64,000 nt of DNA from Palsa-1033 sp963735455 (GTDB taxonomy: Bacteria > Chloroflexota > Limnocylindria > Limnocylindrales > CSP1-4): contig CAVTKZ010000004.1 in the NCBI GenBank assembly GCA_963735455.1, forward strand, positions 124,001 through 188,000, read 5' to 3'. Of the stretch, positions 56,393-63,806 are shown one piece after another. Position numbers and translations under genes: made by a program. The notes under the pieces are model-generated. The model was not told where the DNA came from and ran no database searches. It worked only from the letters and a program-made list of their open reading frames with translations. The stretch's first letter is position 1; the number at the start of each line of letters is the position of its first letter.

Positions 56393-57261
56393 AGGAGACT
56401 CACCTCCCGCGTCGCCCGGCCGCGGTTGGTGGACCAGACGTAGAACGTGACCGTGATCAGCATGATCGCGATCAGGACGACGGCTTTGGCCGAGCCGGCT
56501 GGCCAATTGCGAGAGGCGAGGAAATCGAGTTGCAGGACGTTGCCGATCAAGAACACCTTGCCGAGGCCCAGGATCGACGGAATGACGTATTCGCCCATGA
56601 GCGGGATGAACACCAGGATGCTGCCGGTGATCAGGCCAGGTAGCGCAATCGGCAAGGTGACCTGGCGAAACGTCGCCCAACGGCCGGCACCGAGATCCTT
56701 GGAGGCCTCGAGGAGGGCCGGGTCGAGCCGCTCGAGCGTGACATAGAGCGGGAAGATCATCAGGGGCAGGTAGTTATAGACAATCCCCAGGAGGACCGCG
56801 AACTGGGTTCCCAGAATCTCGACGTCGGTGCCCGTCGCATTCGACAGGAACCCGCCGACTCCATTGGGCCCAAGGATGATCAGCCAGGCGATCGTTCGGA
56901 CCAGGAAGCTCGTCCAGAACGGGATCACCAACAGGACGAGGAGCAGCGACTTCCGTCGGCCGGCTCGGGTCGCGATGAAATAGGCCAGCGGAAACCCGAC
57001 CAGCAGGCACAGCAGCGTCCCGCTCACTGCGATGAACAAGCTGCCGATGAATGGTCCCGGCCGACTGAACAGCGTCTGGTAATTGTCGAGCACGAGCGCG
57101 GGACTATAGCCGCCGTCGGATCCCCGCAGGCCGAAGCTGTAGATCACCACGATCGCGAGCGGGAGGACCAGGAGCAACAGGTACCACAGGCCGGCAGGCA
57201 GGACCAGCAGGCTGGTCAGGAGGCCACCGCGAGTGAGCCTCCCACGGCTTCGAGTCGTCAC
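56389..57261 (-). CDS. potB: Spermidine/putrescine-type ABC permease (PotB)
   Basis: 290 residues from GTG. LLVLPAGLWYLLLLVLPLAIVVIYSFGLRG is the PotB-type start, followed by FIGSLFIAVSGTLLCLLVGFPLAYFIA, LLVLLVIPFWTSFLVRTIAWLIIL and the contact loop LLEASKDLGAGRWATFRQVTLPIALPGLITG (EASKDLGA as EAA motif). LMGEYVIPSILG near the end is strongly PotB-like. It lies between the binding protein (27 bases upstream) and potC (overlapping). Confidence 0.9.
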   Translation of the reverse strand: MTTRSRGRLTRGGLLTSLLVLPAGLWYLLLLVLPLAIVVIYSFGLRGSDGGYSPALVLDNYQTLFSRPGPFIGSLFIAVSGTLLCLLVGFPLAYFIATRAGRRKSLLLVLLVIPFWTSFLVRTIAWLIILGPNGVGGFLSNATGTDVEILGTQFAVLLGIVYNYLPLMIFPLYVTLERLDPALLEASKDLGAGRWATFRQVTLPIALPGLITGSILVFIPLMGEYVIPSILGLGKVFLIGNVLQLDFLASRNWPAGSAKAVVLIAIMLITVTFYVWSTNRGRATREVSLL

Positions 57262-57288
57262 GTCAGGTGCCGCCGTCGTCGCGGAGCC

Positions 57289-58572
57289 TCAGCCCGCCTT
57301 GAACTCCGCCCAGATGTCCGCTCGCTGCTGATTGCCACTCTGGTCGGTTGAAACGGAGAGCAACGAAAGCTGTGAGTCGGGAACGTACAGGACCGGGTTG
57401 TTGACGAAATCGGCCGGCAGGAGCGCCTTGGCCGCGTCGTTGCAACTGGCGTAGCCGGCGTACAGGCTCTCGACGACCTGCTGTTTCGGGTCCTGGATCC
57501 AGTTGAGGAACGCGTAGGCCGCGTTCGGATCGGGCGCCTCAGCGAGCAAGACCCAGGTATCGGTCCAGTAGATCGTGCCCTCGCTCGGGATCGTCCAGCC
57601 GGTGTCCTTGTACTTGCCCGAGGGATCGGTCCCGAGCACAAACGCTGACCCGTTCCAGGCCAGGCCTAGCACCGCCTGCTCGTTTTCGAGCGTGGTCGGG
57701 TAGTTGTCGGAGTCGATTGACTGGATATGCGGGCGCAGGGCCAGCAGCTCCTGGCGGGCGATCTCGAGCTCATTGTGGTCGGTCGTGTTCACATCGAACC
57801 CGTGCAGCCGGAGCGGGGCAACAAACACGTCGCCCGGTGAGTCGACCACGAACACCTTGCCCGAATACTTCGTCTTGCCGAGCGTGAAGAAATCCTGCCA
57901 GGACGTCATCGGGTCGGTCATCTTGTTGCCCCGGTAGATGATCCCGGTCGTGCCCCAGTCCTTGGGCACGATGTAGTCGTCGTTCGGATCGAAGGGCAGT
58001 GTCAAGAACCGTTGGTTGACGAGATTCAGGTTAGGTAGCCGGCTCTTGTCGAGCTTCTCGAGGAAGCCCGCCTTGGCCAGGGTCGTCGAGAACTCAGCGG
58101 TCGGGACCGCGACGTCGTATTGACCCTTGCCGCCAGCCTGCAGCTTGGCCAGCATCTCCTCGTTCGAGGCATACGTCGTCTGGGTCAACGTCACATTGAA
58201 CTGGTTCTGAAATGCGGTGAGGTTGTCCGGGCTGAAGTAGTCCGACCAGTTGTACAGCAGGAAGTTGGACTCGAGGGCATATGAGGGGGCAGGAGTCGGC
58301 GGCGCCGTGGGGCTCTCGGTCGGGCCACCCGATGGGCCCGTCGACGGCTCGCTCGGAGGACTCGCCGAAGCGGCCAACGACGCCAAGGACGCTGGACTGC
58401 AGGCGGCCAGAATCGCTGCGCCCGTCGCCAGGGCGGCGCCAGTCATGAATCGACGCCGGGTCATCTGGGCCCGGGCAAGGTCGAGCTGGTACTGCCGAAG
58501 CGCTTCGTCCACGACCGACTCCTCCAATCCGGACTCCAAGCTCGACTGGCCGCCGGATCGGCCAACCGACAT
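57289..58572 (-). CDS. potD: Polyamine-type ABC substrate-binding lipoprotein (PotD)
   Basis: 427 residues. A twin-arginine signal, TRRRFMTGAALATGAAILAAC, with a lipobox Cys follows an unusually long cytoplasmic-looking leader of 37 residues (SVVDEALRQYQLDLARAQ). The mature part has NFLLYNWSDYFSPDNLTAFQNQFNVTLTQTTYASNEEMLAKLQAGG in pieces typical of PotD/PotF, then YDVAVPTAEF, VPKDWGTTGIIYRGNKM and LNWIQDPKQQVVESLY. The Trp-rich aromatic residues of the polyamine site appear in YNWSDYF and WNGSAF. It shares a transcript with potA upstream and potB downstream. Confidence 0.9.
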   Translation of the reverse strand: MSVGRSGGQSSLESGLEESVVDEALRQYQLDLARAQMTRRRFMTGAALATGAAILAACSPASLASLAASASPPSEPSTGPSGGPTESPTAPPTPAPSYALESNFLLYNWSDYFSPDNLTAFQNQFNVTLTQTTYASNEEMLAKLQAGGKGQYDVAVPTAEFSTTLAKAGFLEKLDKSRLPNLNLVNQRFLTLPFDPNDDYIVPKDWGTTGIIYRGNKMTDPMTSWQDFFTLGKTKYSGKVFVVDSPGDVFVAPLRLHGFDVNTTDHNELEIARQELLALRPHIQSIDSDNYPTTLENEQAVLGLAWNGSAFVLGTDPSGKYKDTGWTIPSEGTIYWTDTWVLLAEAPDPNAAYAFLNWIQDPKQQVVESLYAGYASCNDAAKALLPADFVNNPVLYVPDSQLSLLSVSTDQSGNQQRADIWAEFKAG

Positions 58573-58581
58573 GAGGGTTCG

Positions 58582-59754
58582 CTAGCTCGTCAGTAGCAGG
58601 GCCGATTCCTCATCCCAACCAACCGTCACGCTCTCGCCCGGGCCGAAGCTTCCACGAGTGCCGGCCAGCATCTGGTTCGTTCGCCGTGCGATCAGGTCGC
58701 CGATTCCATCGACGGCCACCCGATACTCGGTCTGGTCGCCGAGATACGTGCCCTGAACGACGCGCCCGGGCATCGAAGTCCAACCCGGGGTCGGAGCCCC
58801 CGTGGGCAATTCGGTCGGGCCGATGGCCACGCTTTCGGGTCGAAGCGCGACCGTCACGGCGGTCAACGATTGGGAGGCATTCGCGTCGGTCAGCCGCCCG
58901 GCAAAGGACTGTCCATTGGCGATCGTCACCCGAGCTCGATCAGAGCCGGAGGATCGTTCGATCAGCTTGGCATCGATGAAGTTCGAGCTGCCGATGAAGC
59001 CTGCGACGAACCGGTTGACTGGCCGCAGGTACAGCGCCTCGGGACTTCCCAGCTGCTGAATTCGACCCTCGTTCATGACCACGATCGTGTCGCTCATGGT
59101 CAAGGCCTCTTCCTGATCGTGGGTCACGTACACAAACGTAATTCGCACTTCGTTCTGGATCGCCTTGAGCTCGATCTGCATCTCGTGGCGCAGCTTCCGG
59201 TCGAGGGCGCCGAGGGGCTCGTCGAGGAGGAGCACCGCCGGCCGGTTGATGAGTGCGCGAGCGAGCGCCACCCGCTGCTGCTGACCGCCCGATAGCTCCC
59301 AGGTTCGTCGTCGACCGTAGCCTGTCAGCCGGACGAGCTCCAAGGCCTCGTCGACACGGCGGACCTCCTCGGCCTTCGCGACCTGGCGCTGGCGCAGGCC
59401 ATAGCCGACGTTCTGGGCCACGCTCATGTGCGGGAACAGGGCGTAGTGCTGGAAGACGGTGTTCACGTTTCGGCGATACGGCGGGACACCTTCGACCGGG
59501 CGACCCTCGAGCAGGATCCGACCCTGTGTCGGCTGCTCGAACCCGGCGATCATCCGGAGCGTGGTCGTCTTGCCGCAGCCGGACGGACCAAGGAAGCTGT
59601 AGAAGGCCCCGTCGGCAATCCTCAGGTCCATGGCATCGACGGCCACGACCGAGCCAAACCTCTTGGTGACTCCGACCAGCTCGACGGCGACTGCGACGTC
59701 TGCTTCTCGGGACGGGGACGGTTCGGCGTCGCGGTTGGCGAGCGCTTCCGTCAC
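58582..59754 (-). CDS. potA: Polyamine-type ABC transporter ATPase (PotA)
   Basis: 390 residues from GTG. The ATPase domain has Walker A GPSGCGKTT (about 56-64), Q-loop VFQHYALFPHMSV, signature LSGGQQQR, Walker B VLLLDEPLGALD and switch THDQEEALTMSD, all canonical for the PotA/MalK group. A C-terminal TOBE domain (VTVALRPESVAIG, GRVVQGTYLGDQTEYRVAV) follows. It is the first gene of the importer operon, ten bases before the binding-protein gene. Confidence 0.9.
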   Translation of the reverse strand: MTEALANRDAEPSPSREADVAVAVELVGVTKRFGSVVAVDAMDLRIADGAFYSFLGPSGCGKTTTLRMIAGFEQPTQGRILLEGRPVEGVPPYRRNVNTVFQHYALFPHMSVAQNVGYGLRQRQVAKAEEVRRVDEALELVRLTGYGRRRTWELSGGQQQRVALARALINRPAVLLLDEPLGALDRKLRHEMQIELKAIQNEVRITFVYVTHDQEEALTMSDTIVVMNEGRIQQLGSPEALYLRPVNRFVAGFIGSSNFIDAKLIERSSGSDRARVTIANGQSFAGRLTDANASQSLTAVTVALRPESVAIGPTELPTGAPTPGWTSMPGRVVQGTYLGDQTEYRVAVDGIGDLIARRTNQMLAGTRGSFGPGESVTVGWDEESALLLTS

Positions 59755-59917
59755 GTGGTTCCCACTGAGCGAACCATCCTGGCGCCCTCGGTCTGCAGCT
59801 GTCCGTTCTTGGGCAGTCGGAACCTGCGTCGGGTCATCCTAGTGTGTCGGATCACGTCGGGGCAATGCGTTGCGGAGAAGGTCGCACCCTTCGGTCGACG
59901 TGGCCCGATTTGACCAC

Positions 59918-59966
59918 AAGGATATCCATGGGATATCCCTCAGAACGAGGCCATCCTGGGGGGTCG
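59918..59966. repeat. 49-bp intergenic element, copy 1
   Basis: The sequence starts AAGGATATCC, has GATATCCCTC at positions 15-24 of the element and ends CCTGGGGGGTCG. It aligns without gaps to 63664-63712 with 39 of 49 bases identical. It contains GGATATCC twice. It lies in the divergent gap between potA and the toxin-antitoxin operon, 56 bases before the antitoxin start. Confidence 0.55.
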
Positions 59967-60016
59967 CGTAGGTCCTGATCATCGAGGACACTCGGTCCCG
60001 ATTTCTGCTACATTTC

Positions 60017-60022
60017 TGTACA
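60017..60022. promoter_or_regulatory. TGTACA core, candidate Phd/YefM operator
   Basis: TGTACA overlaps the first base of the antitoxin ATG. YefM-type antitoxins are known to bind palindromes with a TGTACA core at their own promoter. A nearby TACAT seven bases upstream gives a second half-site. Confidence 0.4.
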
Positions 60023-60294
60023 TGTCAGCAACCGTCGGCATCGCCGAGCTGCGCCAGAACCTGAGTCGCTACCTGGAGCGCGTAGCGAACGGCGAGCGGT
60101 TGCTCGTGACCGATCACAATCGGCCGGTCGCGGAGCTCGGACCGCCGCCAGCCGTGGGGGCGGCCCTGGATCGATTGATCGCCGAAGGCCGGATCAGCCG
60201 GCCCATTCGTCGCGGACTGCCCGCGCCCCTGGCCCTGGAGGCCGACCCTCACGCTCTGAGTCGCGCGCTCGACGAGATCCGCGGCGAGCGCTAG
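60022..60294 (+). CDS. Phd/YefM-family antitoxin
   Basis: 90 residues. The N-terminal half is a Phd/YefM DNA-binding fold: TVGIAELRQNLSRYLERVANGERLLVTDHNRPVAELGPP, including the conserved LRQNLS and the V..RPVAEL strand. The C-terminal half (ALDRLIAEGRISRPIRRG, LSRALDEIRGE) would wrap the toxin. The PIN-domain toxin gene follows three bases after the stop. The antitoxin neutralises the toxin and represses the operon, probably through the TGTACA site at its start codon. Confidence 0.9.
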   Translation: MSATVGIAELRQNLSRYLERVANGERLLVTDHNRPVAELGPPPAVGAALDRLIAEGRISRPIRRGLPAPLALEADPHALSRALDEIRGER

Positions 60295-60296
60295 CC

Positions 60297-60713
60297 GTGC
60301 CGCTCTTCTATGCGGATGCGTCGGCGCTCGTGAAGCTCGTCCGCGACGAACCGGAGAGTCCTGCGCTCCGGAGCTTCCTGGTGGATGCGGACCTGGTGTC
60401 GTGCGATCTCGTCCTGACCGAGATCCCGCGCGCGATCCGACGCGCGGCCGCCGATGATCCTCGCCTCGATCCCGACCGCCTGATGGCACGGGCAAGCGAG
60501 GTGGTCGATGCGCTCGGCTTGCTAGCACTGGAGCGAGACGTGCTCGTCGCGGCGGGCGCACTCTCGGAGCCGGCGCTCCGAGCATTGGACGCGATCCATG
60601 TCGCCGCGGCGATCGAGCTCGCGCCGGTCGACGCTTTCGTCACCTACGACGAGCGCCAGGCGGCCGCCGCGCGATTAGCCGGACTGCGCACGATCTCGCC
60701 CGGGGGTCGCTAG
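60297..60713 (+). CDS. vapC: PIN-domain ribonuclease toxin (VapC type)
   Basis: 138 residues from GTG. The PIN acidic residues are in place: D in YADASALVKLV (residue 6), E in LTEIPRAIRRA (about 41), D in LDAIHVAAAIEL (about 95) and D in FVTYDERQAAAA (about 117). VapC toxins cleave specific tRNAs or rRNA using Mg2+. Length and order are normal, and the antitoxin gene lies immediately upstream. The antitoxin is of Phd rather than AbrB or RHH type, a known combination. Nothing suggests inactivation. Confidence 0.9.
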   Translation: MPLFYADASALVKLVRDEPESPALRSFLVDADLVSCDLVLTEIPRAIRRAAADDPRLDPDRLMARASEVVDALGLLALERDVLVAAGALSEPALRALDAIHVAAAIELAPVDAFVTYDERQAAAARLAGLRTISPGGR

Positions 60714-60776
60714 CCGGCCCGTACGGCGCGGGCGCTGCCTCAGCCGCGAAGGCCAGTCGAGTAGTTCTCCTGGAAG

Positions 60777-60868
60777 CCGAGGACCTCATCGAGCGACTCG
60801 ACGAAGACGAGCTCGAGGTGCTCGAGCGGGCACTCACCAAGGTCAGCGTGAGCCGTTCATTCGCCTGA
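60777..60868 (+). pseudogene. Possible MarR-type C-terminal fragment
   Basis: A frame downstream of the toxin reads EAEDLIERLDEDELEVLERALTKVSVSRSFA and stops. The LIERLDEDELEVLERAL helix is typical of the last helix of MarR regulators. There is no HTH upstream in this or a neighbouring frame, so if real it is a remnant. Confidence 0.25.
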
Positions 60869-60906
60869 GCGCCCAGGGCGGTCGCGCGGAACTAAGATCA
60901 CGGCCC

Positions 60907-61476
60907 ATGTCCCTCGATTCCAGTCCCGATCAAACCCACGGCACGGTTCCCGACGCCGCCAGCCGGCCGGGCATCACCGTGACCGACGCGAGCAGCGACG
61001 CCCAGCTCGACGAGGTTCGTGCGCTCATGCGCGCGTTTGTCGCCTGGCACCGTGAGCGCCATGCCTCGGACCTGCGCCTGATCGAGGGCTACTTCGATGG
61101 AGCCGCGTTCGGCGCGGAGGTGGCCGGGCTGCCCGGCAAGTACGGGCGACCCGCAGGCCGGCTCCTCCTTGCCTCCGTCGACGGCAGGCCAGCCGGCTGT
61201 GTCGCCCTGCGCTCGCTCGGTGACGGCTCGAGTGAGATGAAGCGGATGTTCGTCTATCCCGAGTTCCGTGGTCGGGGCGTGGGCAAGGCCCTCGCCGTCA
61301 GGCTGCTCGACGAGGCGCGCTCGGCTGGCTACCGGACGATGCGGCTCGACACGGGCGTTCGGCAGCTCGAGGCGATCGCACTGTATGAGCGGCTCGGCTT
61401 CACCAGGATCGGCCCGTACTACGAGTTGCCCGCAGAGCTCGCTGACTGGCTCGTGTTCATGGAGCGTTCGCTCTAG
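60907..61476 (+). CDS. GNAT-family N-acetyltransferase
   Basis: 189 residues. The GNAT core lies in the second half: RLLLASVDGRPAGCVALRSLGDGSSEMKRMFVYPEFRGRGVGKALAVRLLDEA (in pieces; RGRGVGKA is the acetyl-CoA loop), then GYRTMRLDTGVRQLEAIALYERLGFTRIGPYY as motif B. The N-terminal 70 residues include a HRERH segment. It is closest in pattern to small-molecule acetyltransferases that modify amines. The gene stands alone and ends at the repeated hairpin terminator. Confidence 0.85.
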   Translation: MSLDSSPDQTHGTVPDAASRPGITVTDASSDAQLDEVRALMRAFVAWHRERHASDLRLIEGYFDGAAFGAEVAGLPGKYGRPAGRLLLASVDGRPAGCVALRSLGDGSSEMKRMFVYPEFRGRGVGKALAVRLLDEARSAGYRTMRLDTGVRQLEAIALYERLGFTRIGPYYELPAELADWLVFMERSL

Positions 61477-61509
61477 CGCAGCCGCCGACAGGTCGCGGCA
61501 GGCGGCGTC

Positions 61510-61540
61510 GAGCGGCGAGCCCTCAGGGGACTCGCCGCTC
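61510..61540. terminator. Strong bidirectional terminator hairpin, copy 2 of a repeated element
   Basis: GAGCGGCGAG, loop CCCTCAGGGGA, CTCGCCGCTC, extended by TC/GA to a 12-bp stem. It lies between convergent genes and is identical to the hairpin at 29875-29905 except for one loop base; the GATCG after it is shared too. Confidence 0.7.
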
Positions 61541-61582
61541 GATCGACGAAAGGGGCGACGCAGCCACGGCTGCCGGGCCTCG

Positions 61583-62935
61583 CTACTTGATCTGCAACGA
61601 ACCGATGATCGGCATCGCGTCGACTGCGAGCTGGTCGAAGCGGGCCGGGTCGACGGAGTCGACCAGGACGAGCATCACCCTGCCGCCGCCGAGATCGACG
61701 AAGACGAGTCGCTGCCGCTCGGTGCCGCTGAGACCGATCCCGTAGTCGTCGTTGTCCGAGCCGGCGTACGCGAGGTAGGAGGCGGTTGGAGCGGATCCCG
61801 GGACGCCCGGGCAGGTCGCCTTCCAGGTCGGAGCGATCTTGACGTCGATCCATTTGCCCGCATGGCCATCGACGGTGATCGCCGTTGGCGCGGTGGAGAC
61901 CACGCTCTTGAGCCCCCGCAGGTAGCCGATCAACCCATCGACGGTCGCGGGGACACTGGCGATGAGCGCCTTCGAGCACTGCCCGTTCTGGGCCGTGGCC
62001 GCCGGCGCCCGGTAGAGGTCAATCTCGTGGAACGCCCCGTTTTGGGGTCCGTTGGCCGTTTCGTTCGCATAGTCGGAAGACGGCGTGAGGCCGAACGTGT
62101 TCGGCCAATCGAACGAGTTCGCCCAGCCGGCCGGCACCGTGTACGTCACGGCGCCCCAGGCGGGCTGCCAGGTCGCGCCGAGCGGAAGCTGCGGGGCGAA
62201 GTACTGCGACGAGTAGGTGCCGGCGGCACCAAGGTCGCCGAGGCAGCCGCTCTGGGTGTTCTTGCAGCCGACCTTGAACCAGGTTCCGGCCAGGGCCGCC
62301 GATCGATTCGCGCAGGCATCGGCCGTGGTGACCAGGGTCAGCTGGCTCCCGGAGGGCGAGAGGGACCAGGCGTATCGCCCGACATCGCCGGTCCGGCAGC
62401 CCACGGACGCATCGGTCGTGGTCAGCTGCAGCTCGCCTGGAGCTGACGCTGAAGCGTCGGCTTTGAGCACTGGGTTCTTCAGGCTGTCGTCGGGGAAGCC
62501 CAGTGACGTGTCAGACAGGAGGAACCGGTAGCGGGCATCGGCTGGGAACCCTGCGATCGTCCGTTTCGGCCCAACCCACATGGATTGCAACGCTGCCGGT
62601 ACCGCGACGGCCTCGGACGGCGACGGCGCGGCCGACGGAGGCAGTGACGCGGATAGCGACGGGGGCGTGGTTGGGCCGCCAACCGCAGGTTGGCTCGGGC
62701 GCGTGAGCAGGATGGCGCCGCCGATCACGACGACGACCGCGGCCGCCACGGCGGCGACGGTGTGCAGACGGTTCATGACAGAAGACCTCCAGATGGGCCA
62801 GCCGAGCCAGCGCCGCGCCTGCGGCGTCGTCTCGACCGACTGGAGGACGGCGGCGACCACGCGATCGGGCGCCTCGTCGGGTCCCAGCTCCAGCCAGGCC
62901 TTGGCGATTCGGTCGAAATCGCGTTCAGTCGTCAT
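61583..62935 (-). CDS. Anti-sigma factor-like membrane protein with large extracytoplasmic domain
   Basis: 450 residues starting MTTERDFDRIAKAWLELGPDEAPDRVVAAVL at an ATGA overlap with the sigma gene. The N-terminal stretch ending WLGWPIWR is a common start of anti-sigma proteins in Chloroflexota and Actinobacteria. One membrane segment (HTVAAVAAAVVVVIGGAILL, about 58-77) follows, then a Pro/Ser linker and a roughly 340-residue outside domain with paired cysteines (VGCRTG, DACANRS, VGCKNTQSGC) that may form disulfides. Strands such as TYTVPAGWANSFDWPNTFGL and LVFVDLGGGRVMLVLVDSV suggest a ligand-binding sensor. It most likely restrains the upstream sigma factor. Confidence 0.75.
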   Translation of the reverse strand: MTTERDFDRIAKAWLELGPDEAPDRVVAAVLQSVETTPQARRWLGWPIWRSSVMNRLHTVAAVAAAVVVVIGGAILLTRPSQPAVGGPTTPPSLSASLPPSAAPSPSEAVAVPAALQSMWVGPKRTIAGFPADARYRFLLSDTSLGFPDDSLKNPVLKADASASAPGELQLTTTDASVGCRTGDVGRYAWSLSPSGSQLTLVTTADACANRSAALAGTWFKVGCKNTQSGCLGDLGAAGTYSSQYFAPQLPLGATWQPAWGAVTYTVPAGWANSFDWPNTFGLTPSSDYANETANGPQNGAFHEIDLYRAPAATAQNGQCSKALIASVPATVDGLIGYLRGLKSVVSTAPTAITVDGHAGKWIDVKIAPTWKATCPGVPGSAPTASYLAYAGSDNDDYGIGLSGTERQRLVFVDLGGGRVMLVLVDSVDPARFDQLAVDAMPIIGSLQIK

Positions 62936-63480
62936 GCCATCCGTCCTTCGGGAGCGACCGGTGCCGCATCGGCCTCGATGGCCGCTCGGAGCACGCGAGT
63001 CGCGTAGTGGAGTCGCGAGCGGGCCGTACCGGCCGGGATGCCGAGCGTGTCGGCGATCTCGGTCAGTTGGAGGCCCACGTGGTGGTGCAGGACAAAGACC
63101 GCCCGTTGCTCGATGGACAGGCGTCGGAACGCCCGGTCGAGCGCGTCGCGGTGGTCGATTCGGAGGATTCCATCCGGACCCGCCGGCCCGTCGACCGGCA
63201 GGACACGGACGTTGGCCGCCCACGTGCGTCGACGCCTGGCCTCGGCGTAGCACGCATGGACGAGCAGGCGCCTGGCCCAGGCTTCGAAGCGGTCTGGGTC
63301 ACGCAGGTTGGGGAGCTGGCGCCAGACGGTCAGGAGGGCGCTCTGCAGGGCGTCCTCCGCCAGGACGCCGTCGCGCAGGATCCGGCTGGCGAGCGCGTAC
63401 ATCCGGTCGCTGATCAGGCCGACCAGTGACGTGAATGCATCGCGATCGCCGCGCTGGGCCTGCTCGACGAGGTCCCTCAA
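62932..63480 (-). CDS. ECF sigma-70 factor
   Basis: 182 residues from a TTG start behind GGGAGAGG. Region 2: LVEQAQRGDRDAFTSLVGLI, AEDALQSALLTVWRQLPNLRDPDRFEAWARRLLVHACY. Region 4: LDRAFRRLSIEQRAVFVLHHHVGLQLTEIADTLGIPAGTARSRLHYATRVLRAAI. Linker and length are normal. It overlaps its anti-sigma gene by ATGA. Unlike the ECF gene near 17 kb it is intact. The second copy of the 49-bp intergenic element lies 184 bases upstream and may be related to its promoter. Confidence 0.9.
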   Translation of the reverse strand: MRDLVEQAQRGDRDAFTSLVGLISDRMYALASRILRDGVLAEDALQSALLTVWRQLPNLRDPDRFEAWARRLLVHACYAEARRRRTWAANVRVLPVDGPAGPDGILRIDHRDALDRAFRRLSIEQRAVFVLHHHVGLQLTEIADTLGIPAGTARSRLHYATRVLRAAIEADAAPVAPEGRMA

Positions 63481-63806
63481 CCGTCCCTCTCCCTGACCCC
63501 GCCTACTGTGGCGCGGTCATACCCCCAATGAGTCGGCGGAACCTCCCGAACGTTCAGCCGGCTGGTGAAACTCCCAGGCGGGCGACGGCCGGGTAACGCC
63601 TGGATTCGCCGGCGCGAGACCCCCGCTCGCTCGCGGGTCATGCCGCCGCGGCCCGCCGGCGGCGAGGATATCCTCGAGATATCCCTCCGCGCGGGCCCGT
63701 CCTGGGGGGTCGAGAGGCTCCGGAGCCGATCGGCGAGCGAATCCAGGATTTGCCGATTCGTGAGATCGTTGCGGGCGCAACCGCATTACACGAGAGGGCA
63801 GCTCAC
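63481..63806. other. 326-base divergent gap between sigma and nitroreductase genes
   Basis: The gap carries the 49-bp element listed next. Apart from it, no promoter consensus, RNA gene or coding frame was recognised. Confidence 0.4.
63664..63712. repeat. 49-bp intergenic element, copy 2
   Basis: It begins GAGGATATCC, contains GATATCCCTC and ends CCTGGGGGGTCG, aligned without gaps to 59918-59966 (39/49 identical). It lies 95 bases before the deazaflavin-dependent oxidoreductase start and 184 bases from the divergent sigma gene. The two conserved blocks (GGATATCC/GATATCCCTC and CCTGGGGGGTCG) suggest binding sites rather than a coding or mobile remnant. Confidence 0.55.

Noticed and set aside
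60022..60713. Toxin-antitoxin pair as a novel system
   Set aside because: Both proteins fit the well-known Phd/YefM and VapC PIN families; only the operator position was kept as a finding.
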